DNA of 64,000 nt from an uncultured Alphaproteobacteria bacterium (GTDB lineage Bacteria > Pseudomonadota > Alphaproteobacteria > RF32 > CAG-239). Below the pieces are notes generated by a model, which had not been told where the DNA came from, made no database searches, and saw only the letters and a list, made by a program, of their open reading frames with translations. A program made the translations under genes and the position numbers. This document shows positions 34,101 to 41,198 of this stretch, piece after piece. Every line of letters starts with the position of its first letter. The first letter of the stretch is position 1. The stretch spans positions 1 to 64,000 of the forward strand of contig CASZWJ010000009.1 of assembly GCA_949493535.1 (NCBI GenBank), given 5' to 3'.

Positions 34101-35631
34101 TGCCGACATCAAGTTTAATACAGCGGCAGACTCTTTTGACAGTATGTTTAATATGCTGAATGCCGATATTTCTTTTGCAATTGCCGATACGCGGTTTTTA
34201 GGGTGGAATCTGCAGGGAATCTATCAGGATCTTTTGACGCGCGAGACTTCGGACGGATTGACGATGTTTGTTAAAAACAACCTGCAAAAAGGGGAAGAGG
34301 TATTGCAGTCTGTTCAGGGAAAACTGCGGATTGCAAACGGTGAGTATAATTTGGATAACGTGGCGATTGCGGCAGACCAATTTGATATGACGCTGACAGA
34401 TAACGGTTCCATGGCTAACTGGGAAACGAATGCCCGTTTCAGCCTGAAATATCATAAGCCGGATTATTTGCCGGGCTTTGCCTTTTCTTACAGCGGTTCT
34501 TTGATGACGCCGGCATTAGATACCGATACCAACGATTTGGCCGTTATGTATAATAAGCGCCAAGCTGATTTGGAAGCGCAAAACGAAGCGCTTCGCCAAG
34601 CCGAGCGCGATCGTCTGGCCAAAGAGCTGAAAGACCGTTTATTAGTGGTTAAAGCTGCGGAAAGCGAAGTTCAAAATGTTTTGCGCCCTGATTTGCAGAG
34701 CAAAACGGAGCGGGCAAAGTTTCAGGATGCTCTACAGGGATATCAGGCTGTTGAGGAGCGGATTAAAAAACTGGAAGCTTCATTGTCCGAGTTGCAGTTA
34801 ATGGCTAAAACGCCGGAGGTTGATGAACAGCTGTTGCAGGATATGAGCCGTAAAAACGAGGAAAATGCCAAAGAATTGCAGGCAATCAGAAACGCGGTTG
34901 AAGAGAATAGCATTAAGAATTTGAAATTTGTGATTAATGACAGCTACAATCAAATTACGGAGCAGAATAATCAGGCCAAAAAACTGGCGGCAGATTACCG
35001 TGCCGCTTATGCCGATTTGGGCAAGCGTTTATCCGCTATCGTAACAGGGTATGAGCTTAATCGCGATGCAAATGTCAAGCGTCTGAAAGAGCGGTTGGAA
35101 GGAAATATTCTGGCGATTGATAATATTGCCGGCAGCGTTCAGGCTGATTATGTTAACATTCAGGCCAGCAAAAATAATGCCGAGCTTGAAAAATATGCCA
35201 ATGATATCAATACGCTGCTGTTTGACGCTTCAAAATATGTGCCGTCAATTACCCAGACCAGCCAAGAGCTTCTGAATTATGCCGGCGAACGGGTAAAGAT
35301 TGAAGAAGACGCTTATAAGAAAAAGAAAGAAGAAGAAGAGAAAAAGCGCAAACTGGAAGAAAACACCGGCAGTATTTCCGTAAAAGGAACCGGTGTCAGC
35401 AAGACGGTTGTCCGTGATCTGGAGGATATTGAGAAGTCTGAAACAGCTGTTGAGAAAAAGAATGTCAAAGTTTTGGATTTCGGGGGTAAGAACGAGCAAC
35501 AGGCCGTTAAGCCGGCAGCTGAAAAAGCAAAAGACGTCCGGCCTGAAGCGCCTAAAGACAATACCGGCGGACTGGTTGTGAAAACGCAAGGCAAAATTTC
35601 GAAAGCATCGGGTGTGATTATCAAGAAATAG
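31126..35631 (+). CDS. Large AsmA-family inner-membrane-anchored protein
   Basis: This 1501-residue protein belongs to the AsmA group, bridge-like proteins thought to help lipid movement or assembly at the outer membrane. A charged cytosolic leader of about 90 residues precedes one membrane helix (LFKILIITFLLLLTGAGAGGYYY). The AsmA start follows (ITGKRIIFDGPAHLTLLPSPNL). A very long periplasmic beta-rich region extends to about 1130. The C-terminal 370 residues are Ala/Glu/Lys-rich coiled coil with a disordered tail. The start is GTG with AGGAG seven bases upstream. It is unusually long because of the coiled-coil tail, and galU-like follows at 69 bases. Confidence 0.85.
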   Translation: MKQFWLGMTSKIASMRENVKGKRQENTPENDEIAEISQEDALPEGYLSPEPEAVSAKENKFKRPFRQPPAEEMPLGGEQFAVPRKPASLFKILIITFLLLLTGAGAGGYYYISNIDWNQHKDKIAAEFSDITGKRIIFDGPAHLTLLPSPNLRAEDIKIYNPGEDLDEPLAQIKSLTADLALGALINGDFDVKMMTLEEPDIRLEVMEDGRLNWEGTLTDDQRANLETMQITLDSVMIEKAKLNLIDVARDINLKLENLNAEVIAQSIFGPYRIEGTYIKDNNPEGFAFSIGKLASGFATTVNLVINQPATETFIRFDGSVLVQNNAVNGNLIFESKKLMEFVNSNFKDVNFAPEYDYPLAVALEVKSNKTKVELTNFVMKYGTTAGAGNVLIPLLDEKEVLANEDDAKKPHSKVELVFNFTDLDLDPAVKGVMQLLKKYNQGEANYNPDIKFDLLGDIKSVRTSYHGQNIKEFKFSFDLIDNKIKIRDLNAVLPGDAVTSVKGDIYSDLGYFTFNLAANFKTDEFLQTLKWLEIQPETNLDTVLRRVSATADIAGNYNKISISPFELTIDKSTIKGMAGIINDEKFNLYLDASSDMVNFDNYVKPLPKELADKGFSERMNYRFGKLGFLNDAYAELRLRLDLGIYEGIPFENIVLDGSLQKGELQINDLNIASVANAAVNLKGKIKGFGTAAAFENLKYDVATKDFSSFLNKLDIKAPDIDLKTLKTFSSKGIVTGSLERMAMKTVSKLDYINVNYGGQASRTEEGMVFNGDLEVKSRDFVKTLNDLNIKYEPKAFALGLFALKGKFVGKPDYFALNPVDFNIGANTFKGDVRYDNTNERKIIAANLDINKFELDKFFYNKAVIKENNTSSFRETATGKADFLAKPVYDMTKLNYAFYSTFDFDGTFKISRLSYQDTTFDFADFKLSLKDMAAKLEHFKADYHGGKINADLELGISPDRPSLKGDVQLSQYKISENSFNGGKYGLKGGTLDADIKFNTAADSFDSMFNMLNADISFAIADTRFLGWNLQGIYQDLLTRETSDGLTMFVKNNLQKGEEVLQSVQGKLRIANGEYNLDNVAIAADQFDMTLTDNGSMANWETNARFSLKYHKPDYLPGFAFSYSGSLMTPALDTDTNDLAVMYNKRQADLEAQNEALRQAERDRLAKELKDRLLVVKAAESEVQNVLRPDLQSKTERAKFQDALQGYQAVEERIKKLEASLSELQLMAKTPEVDEQLLQDMSRKNEENAKELQAIRNAVEENSIKNLKFVINDSYNQITEQNNQAKKLAADYRAAYADLGKRLSAIVTGYELNRDANVKRLKERLEGNILAIDNIAGSVQADYVNIQASKNNAELEKYANDINTLLFDASKYVPSITQTSQELLNYAGERVKIEEDAYKKKKEEEEKKRKLEENTGSISVKGTGVSKTVVRDLEDIEKSETAVEKKNVKVLDFGGKNEQQAVKPAAEKAKDVRPEAPKDNTGGLVVKTQGKISKASGVIIKK

Positions 35632-35700
35632 CTCTTGTTTAATTGGTTTTATGTGTTATATTTTCGCCATAAAGTAATTTTAATTATTTTGGAGTATACC

Positions 35701-36591
35701 ATGAATAGAAAACCCGAAGTTTGTATTTTGCCGGTTGCCGGCTTGTCTACCCGCAACCTTCCTGCAACCAAAGTTCTTCACAAAGGATTTTTAACCCTCC
35801 ATAACAAACCGATTATCCAATATGCCGTTGATGCCTGTGCCGAAATCGGAATCAAAGAAATCGTCTTTATTTACAGCGACCAGTCATGCAAACACCTTTT
35901 TGAAAAATATTATGCGCCTTATCCTTGGCTGGAAAACCATTTGAAAGAAAAAAACAAGCTGGATTTGTTGAAAGCCGTTCGGGAGATTATTCCCGAAGGG
36001 ATGAAGTTTTCTTTTGCCGAACAAAAAGAGCCGTTGGGTAACGGCCATGCCGTTTTGATGGCAAAAGATATTGTCGGCGACAGGGATTTTGTCGTTATGT
36101 GGCCGGATGACGTTTATATTAACGTTCACGGTCAAGGCGTTCTTAAACAGCTGCTTGATGTTTATGAAAAAGAAGGCGGCATGGTTGAGAATATTATGGA
36201 ATTTCCGCGGGAGCAAATGGTTCGTTACGGCGCTTTAATCGGCGCGGTTCGCGACGGGCGTGTCGTTCATGCCAAAGGCAAAATCGAAAAGCCTGCCTTG
36301 GAAGATGTTCCGTCTAATTATGCCAGTATGGGGCCATATATTCTGCCGAATGAGATTATGGATATTTTGCCGGAAGTCCGCAAGGGCAATAACGGCGAGA
36401 TTAACTTGGCTGATGCCATGGGGCTGGCAGCCGAACGCGGCATGAAATTAACCGGCGTGCTCTGCGATGCCATGCGTTTGGACTGCGGAACCAACAAAGA
36501 CTTGGAAAAGTCCAACCTCAAGCTTACTTTAATGGAAGATGCAGAGATGAGGGCTTATTGTCAGGATTTGTTGAATACCATGCTCGTTTGA
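35701..36591 (+). CDS. galU: UTP-glucose-1-phosphate uridylyltransferase-like nucleotidyltransferase
   Basis: The 296-residue protein belongs to the GalU group, which makes UDP-glucose from UTP and glucose 1-phosphate. The nucleotide loop reads LPVAGLSTRNLPATK where GalU normally has GLGTRFLPATK. The next block is VLHKGFLTLHNKPIIQY where GalU has a PKEML-type sequence. QKEPLGNGHAVLMAK, VMWPDDVYIN and IEKPALEDVPSNYA follow as in GalU. These changes leave the sugar substrate slightly open. The start at MNRKPE was chosen over an upstream in-frame ATG with no site. Its stop is the left edge of hairpin element G. Confidence 0.85.
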   Translation: MNRKPEVCILPVAGLSTRNLPATKVLHKGFLTLHNKPIIQYAVDACAEIGIKEIVFIYSDQSCKHLFEKYYAPYPWLENHLKEKNKLDLLKAVREIIPEGMKFSFAEQKEPLGNGHAVLMAKDIVGDRDFVVMWPDDVYINVHGQGVLKQLLDVYEKEGGMVENIMEFPREQMVRYGALIGAVRDGRVVHAKGKIEKPALEDVPSNYASMGPYILPNEIMDILPEVRKGNNGEINLADAMGLAAERGMKLTGVLCDAMRLDCGTNKDLEKSNLKLTLMEDAEMRAYCQDLLNTMLV

Positions 36592-36718
36592 TAAAATTCA
36601 TTTAGCGGTTTTCTAAAGCAATTTTACGGTGCTGATAAAAATTCATGTACTTCTATGTACCCTAGAATTTTTATCACATCTAGAAATCACTTTATAAATT
36701 CCACTATCTGAATTTTAT
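36591..36718 (+). repeat. Stop-codon-anchored long hairpin element, copy G (galU-like)
   Basis: The outer stem ATAAAATTCA (36591-36600, from the last base of the stop) pairs perfectly with TGAATTTTAT (36709-36718). An 11 bp inner stem GATAAAAATTC / GAATTTTTATC encloses the apex TGTAC (36646-36650), ttctat, GTAC. Right-flank CACTTTATAAATTCCACTATC matches copy B. Confidence 0.87.
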
Positions 36719-36757
36719 ATGTTCTTATGTTTTACATATCAAACTTTTATAAATGTA

Positions 36758-36790
36758 AAAAACACGCTCTTGGCGGAGCGTGTTTTTTAT
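36758..36790 (+). terminator. Intrinsic terminator after the galU-like gene
   Basis: AACACGCTC and GAGCGTGTT form a 9 bp stem with a 6-base loop, followed by TTTT. It lies 40 bases past hairpin element G, so this transcript has two possible end structures. Confidence 0.9.
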
Positions 36791-36867
36791 GCACATTACG
36801 AGATGACCGGTTGCATAATCGGCAGAATTTCCTTATAACTTAAAGTAAATTCGAGGAGTGTTTCTTT

Positions 36868-38115
36868 ATGTTTTTTGCAAAATTCGAACGTCTGGTCGCA
36901 GGCCGCTATTTGAAAGCCAAACGCCGAGAAGGCTTTATTTCGGTGATTACCGGTTTTGCCTTTACCGGTATTGCTTTGGGCGTGGCGACTTTAATAATCG
37001 TTATGTCGGTCATGAACGGTTTTCGCCAGGAGCTTTTATCCCGTATTCTCGGCATTAACGGGCATATTGGCATTATGTCGCCGTCCGGTTTTCCGTTTAA
37101 CAATTATCAGCAGGCAGTTAAGGATATTTCCGAATTTTCCCATATTAAGCTTGTGGTTCCGATGATTGAAAACCAGTTGCTGGTTTCTGCCGGAAAGGCT
37201 GCCGAAGGCGCTATGGTCAGAGGTATCGGCCGCGATGACCTTTTGAAAAAGGATGTGTTGCGCGAAGCTGTTGCCGGCGTGGATATGAGCGGTTTTCGTG
37301 ATGACAATGTCATTATCGGCTATCGTCTGGCGCAAAAAATGGGGGTTGTTCCCGGAGACGAGATTACGCTGATTTCGCCAAACGGCAAGGTTACGGCTTT
37401 CGGCACGGTTCCGAGAATGAAAGCTTATCGGGTTATCGGCACGTTTAATGCAGGCATGTTTGAATATGATTCAAATTTTATTTTGATGCCGCTTGAGGCT
37501 GCTCAGAAATATTTTGGCATGAAAGAAGGCGTTTCGCATATCGATGTGACTTTGAGCGATGCCAAGTGGCTGAAAGCGGTTCGCAAAGCCATTGAAGAAA
37601 GTATCGGCGGCGCCGGTTACGTTTATGACTGGCAGCAGTCAAATGCGGCGTTTTTTAATGCGATTGCCGTTGAACGAAATGTAATGTTTTTAATTTTGAC
37701 AATGATTATTCTGGTTGCCGCCTTTAATATTATTACCGGTTTGATTATGCTGGTGAAAGACAAGGGGCGGGATATTGCCGTTTTGCGGACAATGGGCGCC
37801 AGCAAAGGCATGATTATGCGGATTTTCTTTTTGGACGGCGCGTTTATCGGCGTGGTCGGAACGGCTTTGGGGCTGGCTTTGGGCTTGTTGTTCTGTGACA
37901 ATATTGAAAACATCCGCCAGTTTTTACAGAGCATGACCGGCAAAGAATTGTTTTCTGCCGAGATTTACTTCTTGTCAAAACTGCCGGCCAAGGTTGATTA
38001 TCTTGAAGTTTCGGTAGTGGTCGGCATTTCTCTGCTCCTTTCTTTTTTGGCAACGATTTATCCGGCGTACCGCGCCGCGAAATTTGATCCGGTGGAGGCT
38101 TTGCGTTATGAATAA
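36868..38115 (+). CDS. lolC: Lipoprotein-releasing ABC transporter permease (LolC/LolE)
   Basis: This permease extracts mature lipoproteins from the inner membrane for transfer to LolA. The 415-residue protein has an N-terminal anchor (GFAFTGIALGVATLIIVMSVMNGF), a periplasmic domain of about 220 residues, and three C-terminal membrane helices typical of FtsX-like permeases. The opening FERLVAGRYLKAKRREGFISVI is the family signature. Only one permease gene is present, so it probably forms a homodimer (LolF type). GAGGAG precedes the ATG. The 3' end overlaps lolD by 8 bases. Confidence 0.94.
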   Translation: MFFAKFERLVAGRYLKAKRREGFISVITGFAFTGIALGVATLIIVMSVMNGFRQELLSRILGINGHIGIMSPSGFPFNNYQQAVKDISEFSHIKLVVPMIENQLLVSAGKAAEGAMVRGIGRDDLLKKDVLREAVAGVDMSGFRDDNVIIGYRLAQKMGVVPGDEITLISPNGKVTAFGTVPRMKAYRVIGTFNAGMFEYDSNFILMPLEAAQKYFGMKEGVSHIDVTLSDAKWLKAVRKAIEESIGGAGYVYDWQQSNAAFFNAIAVERNVMFLILTMIILVAAFNIITGLIMLVKDKGRDIAVLRTMGASKGMIMRIFFLDGAFIGVVGTALGLALGLLFCDNIENIRQFLQSMTGKELFSAEIYFLSKLPAKVDYLEVSVVVGISLLLSFLATIYPAYRAAKFDPVEALRYE

Positions 38116-38833
38116 TAAAAAACCGACTTTGGAATTAAAAAAGGTTGTAAAAAGCTTTAAACAGGGCGGCCAGACGTTAGAGGTTTTGCGCGGTATTGAT
38201 TTGGATATTATGCCGGGTGAAGTGATTGCTTTGGTCGGTCCGTCCGGTTCGGGTAAATCAACGATGTTGCAGATTGCCGGATTGTTGGACAGGCCGAGCG
38301 GCGGCGATATTTATTTGGACGGGCAGAATTGCAGCAAGCTTGGCGATGCGATGCGGACGTCTTTGCGCCGCGATTATCTGGGGTTCGTTTATCAATATCA
38401 TAATCTGCTCGGAGATTTTGACGCGACGGAAAATGTGGTTTTGCCGCAGTTGATTGCCGGAGTATCCATGAAAGAAGCGCGGGAAAAAGCGCAATGGCTG
38501 TTAAGCCGCCTTGGCTTGGAAAAGCGTTTGAAACATCGTCCGGCAGAGCTTTCCGGCGGTGAGCAACAGCGTGTGGCAATAGCCAGAGCTTTGGCTAATA
38601 CGCCTAAATTGCTTTTGGCGGATGAGCCGACCGGAAATTTGGATCCCAGAACTTCGGAAACGGTATTTTCTGAGCTTATTTCCATTGTCAAAGAAACGCA
38701 TTTATCAGCGTTAATTGCGACCCATAATTTTGATTTGGCGGGCAAAATGGACAGGTGTGTCCGTTTGGAAAACGGCAAGCTTGTGGATTTGCGCGCCGCG
38801 GCTTTTGTCAGCGAAAATAATTTTTATCAGTAA
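38108..38833 (+). CDS. lolD: Lipoprotein-releasing ABC transporter ATPase LolD
   Basis: LolD is the ATPase of the Lol extraction complex. The 241-residue ABC protein has Walker A GPSGSGKSTM, the Q-loop FVYQYHNLLGDFDATENV (a Lol-type feature), signature LSGGEQQRVAIARAL, Walker B LLLADEPTGNLD and the switch His in IATHNFD. The start overlapping the end of lolC by 8 bases was chosen because an earlier ATG lies deep inside lolC. A terminator follows the stop. Confidence 0.96.
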   Translation: MNNKKPTLELKKVVKSFKQGGQTLEVLRGIDLDIMPGEVIALVGPSGSGKSTMLQIAGLLDRPSGGDIYLDGQNCSKLGDAMRTSLRRDYLGFVYQYHNLLGDFDATENVVLPQLIAGVSMKEAREKAQWLLSRLGLEKRLKHRPAELSGGEQQRVAIARALANTPKLLLADEPTGNLDPRTSETVFSELISIVKETHLSALIATHNFDLAGKMDRCVRLENGKLVDLRAAAFVSENNFYQ

Positions 38834-38837
38834 AGGA

Positions 38838-38871
38838 AAATCCCTCGTCCGAGTGGGCGGGGGATTTTTTG
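38838..38871 (+). terminator. Intrinsic terminator of lolC-lolD
   Basis: AAATCCC (38838-38844) pairs with GGGATTT (38861-38867) plus inner pairs, followed by T residues. Confidence 0.8.
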
Positions 38872-38889
38872 AATGTTTGCGGCGGAATT

Positions 38890-39081
38890 TCAACGAATGT
38901 CTGGAATACTATCCGGAACTTCGGCCAAAGTGTCATAAAACCATAGCATTTCCTGCTGTTTTTTGATGGTTTTTTCCTGTTCTCTGCATTTTTTTAACAA
39001 GCAGATGTTGCTGAGAAGGCTTGCGCAGGCAACTAAAGCCAAAACAAGCACAGCAATTTGCTGTTTTTCATTTAAAACCAT
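38890..39081 (-). CDS. Small single-pass membrane protein with coiled coil, unknown
   Basis: The 63-residue product has one membrane helix (IAVLVLALVACASLLSNICLL) followed by a charged heptad-like segment (CREQEKTIKKQQEMLWFYDTL). No family is recognised. No clear ribosome site precedes the ATG. The layout, short anchor plus coiled coil, is plausible for a real small protein but the evidence is modest. It is convergent with lolD and divergent from rpmI. Confidence 0.5.
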   Translation of the reverse strand: MVLNEKQQIAVLVLALVACASLLSNICLLKKCREQEKTIKKQQEMLWFYDTLAEVPDSIPDIR

Positions 39082-39166
39082 AGCGTATAATTGTTATAAT
39101 AAGTTTTTATATGGATGATATTATGTTATCTTTTTTTTTATTACAAGTTTTTTTTATAAAAATTGC

Positions 39167-39195
39167 TTGCCAAAGCGGTTGTTTGAGTGTATAAA
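39167..39195 (+). promoter_or_regulatory. Sigma-70-type promoter of rpmI-rplT
   Basis: TTGCCA (39167-39172), an exact 17-base spacer and TATAAA (39190-39195). It leaves a leader of about 80 bases before rpmI that contains GCATGCC and could carry an autoregulatory site for L20. Confidence 0.6.
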
Positions 39196-39282
39196 CTCGT
39201 TGTTTGAAGAGTCATTCGGGCGAAAAGGCATGCCTGACGGCTCATGAAATCCGATAATAATTAGATTTTGAAAGGGATTAAA

Positions 39283-39480
39283 ATGCCAAAAATGAAAACT
39301 AAGAGTGCCGTTAAAAAACGCTTCAGCGTTACCGGTACCGGCAAATTGAAAAGAAATTTTGCCAATAAGAGACACCTGCTCTTCAATAAAGGTACTAAAA
39401 TGAAAAGACAGGCTCGCGGAACTACTTTGGTTAACGAAGCTGATGTTAAAATTGTTAAGCAATTTTTGCCGTATTTGTAG
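39283..39480 (+). CDS. rpmI: 50S ribosomal protein L35
   Basis: The 65-residue basic protein begins MPKMKTKSAVKKRF and has KLKRNFANKRHLL, the L35 pattern. The start was chosen because AAAGGGA lies just upstream; an earlier ATG five codons back has no site. It is followed after 12 bases by rplT, the usual pairing. infC, which commonly precedes rpmI, is absent. Confidence 0.96.
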   Translation: MPKMKTKSAVKKRFSVTGTGKLKRNFANKRHLLFNKGTKMKRQARGTTLVNEADVKIVKQFLPYL

Positions 39481-39492
39481 GAGTAAAAGAAG

Positions 39493-39852
39493 ATGTCTCG
39501 TATTAAAAGAGGTGTAACTGCCCATGCTCGCCATAAGAAAATTTTCTCTATGGCCAAAGGTTACAGAGGCCGTTCCAAGAACGTTTTCAGAGTAGCAGTT
39601 GAAAAAGTTGAAAAAGCATTACAATATGCATATCGTGACCGCCGCGCCAAAAAGAGAAGTTTCCGCGCTTTGTGGATTCAACGTATTAACGCTGCAACAC
39701 GTTTGAACGATATGACTTATTCTCGATTTATGTGCGGGCTCAACAAAGCCGGCATCGAACTCGACCGAAAAGTGCTTGCTGATATTGCTTTGAAAGAGCC
39801 TGCTAACTTCGCCAAATTGGTTGAAGTTGCAAAAAGCGCTTTGAATAAATAA
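39493..39852 (+). CDS. rplT: 50S ribosomal protein L20
   Basis: L20 binds 23S rRNA early in assembly and in many bacteria represses its own operon. The 119-residue protein has the signature [31 protein letters not shown] and [27 protein letters not shown] lies before the ATG. The stop codon is within the left arm of hairpin element H. Confidence 0.97.
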   Translation: MSRIKRGVTAHARHKKIFSMAKGYRGRSKNVFRVAVEKVEKALQYAYRDRRAKKRSFRALWIQRINAATRLNDMTYSRFMCGLNKAGIELDRKVLADIALKEPANFAKLVEVAKSALNK

Positions 39853-39982
39853 TTTTATAGGGTGTCTAGAGCAAAAATCCGACCGAACGTCGGTGGTGCG
39901 TACTCAAATCCTCATATATTAATTTGTATATTTTGGTTTTCCGTTTCGTGCTTTCGCTCTGTTCATCTTTCTAAAATCATTT
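39847..39982 (+). repeat. Diverged long hairpin element, copy H (rplT)
   Basis: AAATAATTTTA (from 39847, spanning the stop) pairs with TAAAATCATTT (ending 39982) with one mismatch, and AGAGC with GCTCT further in. The apex is TATAT (39915-39919), taattt, GTATA (39926-39930). Against TGTAC/GTACA, G-C pairs have become A-T or T.G, so pairing is kept although the sequence differs. Confidence 0.65.
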
Positions 39983-40015
39983 ATACATTCAGTAATAAGC
40001 AAAAATAAATTTATA

Positions 40016-40058
40016 CAAAGGAGTTGACTGGAGGTTTCGGTTGACTCCTTTGCATTTT
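40016..40058 (+). promoter_or_regulatory. Strong hairpin upstream of pheS
   Basis: CAAAGGAGT (40016-40024) and ACTCCTTTG (40044-40052) form a perfect 9 bp stem with a 19-base loop, followed by CATTTT. It could be a weak terminator after rplT or an attenuator in the pheS leader. No Phe-rich leader peptide is visible. Confidence 0.5.
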
Positions 40059-40083
40059 AAAATCATTAAAAACAGGTGGAAAA

Positions 40084-41187
40084 ATGGAAAATATGGAAAG
40101 TCTGAAGATTGAACTGCTGGCAGAAATTAATGCCGCTCAAGACTTGAAAAGTTTAGAAGAAGCCAGAGTTGCCATTACCGGCAAAAAAGGCAGATTAACC
40201 GCAATGATGAAAGACTTGGGCTCTCTTTCTGTTGAAGAAAAGAAAGAAATGGGCAAAAATCTCAACTTGTTGAAAGCAGAGGTCGAAAAGGCCTTGGATG
40301 CTCAGAAAAACAAATTGGAAGAAAAAGAACTGAATGCCAAGTTGGCAGCGGAAACAGTCGATATTACCCTGCCGGTCAGACCGGAAACACAGGGGCGTAT
40401 TCATCCGGTTTCAAAAATTTATGAAGAAGTTGTCGCCATTTTCGGACAAATGGGTTTTTCGGTTGCCGAAGGACCGGATATTGAAGACCAGTTCCATAAT
40501 TTTAATGCGCTGAATATGCCGGCGAATCATCCGGCACGCCAAATGCAGGATACTTTCTACATTCCGAATCCTGAAAGCGAAGATTTCGACGACAGCTATG
40601 TTGTCCGTACGCATACCTCTCCGGTACAAATCCGTACCATGGAAAAGCAGCAGCCCCCCATTCGCATTATTGCGCCGGGGCGGACTTATCGTTCTGATTA
40701 TGATGCTACCCACACGCCGATGTTCCACCAGGTTGAGGGGTTGGTCATTGATAAAAATATTACCATGGCGCATTTGAAAGGCTGTCTGTATGACTTTGTT
40801 AAAGCCTTTTTTGAGGTTGATGACTTGAATGTGCGTTATCGCCCTTCTTATTTTCCGTTTACCGAGCCTTCTGCCGAAATGGATATCGGCTGTTTGAAAA
40901 CCAAAACCGAACTTAAAATCGGCGCCGGTGACGATTGGCTCGAAATTCTCGGCTGCGGTATGGTTCATCCGAATGTTTTGCGAGCAGGCGGCATTGATCC
41001 CGATATTTATCAGGGTTTTGCTTTTGGTGTCGGTATAGACCGTTTGGCTATGCTTAAATACGGTATTCCCGATTTGCGGACTTTCTTTGAATCTGATGTC
41101 CGCTGGTTGAAGCACTATGGATTTACGCCGCTTGACGAATCTTCCATGACCGGAGGATTGAGCAATAACGGCGGGGCAGGCAGATAG
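40084..41187 (+). CDS. pheS: Phenylalanyl-tRNA synthetase alpha subunit
   Basis: The alpha chain carries the catalytic class II core that charges tRNA-Phe. The 367-residue protein has an N-terminal coiled coil (about 1-95), motif 1 around HPVSKIYEEVVAIFGQMGF, motif 2 in RTHTSPVQIRTM and IAPGRTYRSDYDATHTPMFHQ, and motif 3 in GFAFGVGIDRLAMLKYGI. The product ends with a short Gly/Asn-rich tail. GTGGA is near the ATG; an alternative ATG lies three codons later. pheT follows at 11 bases. Confidence 0.97.
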   Translation: MENMESLKIELLAEINAAQDLKSLEEARVAITGKKGRLTAMMKDLGSLSVEEKKEMGKNLNLLKAEVEKALDAQKNKLEEKELNAKLAAETVDITLPVRPETQGRIHPVSKIYEEVVAIFGQMGFSVAEGPDIEDQFHNFNALNMPANHPARQMQDTFYIPNPESEDFDDSYVVRTHTSPVQIRTMEKQQPPIRIIAPGRTYRSDYDATHTPMFHQVEGLVIDKNITMAHLKGCLYDFVKAFFEVDDLNVRYRPSYFPFTEPSAEMDIGCLKTKTELKIGAGDDWLEILGCGMVHPNVLRAGGIDPDIYQGFAFGVGIDRLAMLKYGIPDLRTFFESDVRWLKHYGFTPLDESSMTGGLSNNGGAGR

Positions 41188-41198
41188 GGAGACAAAAA

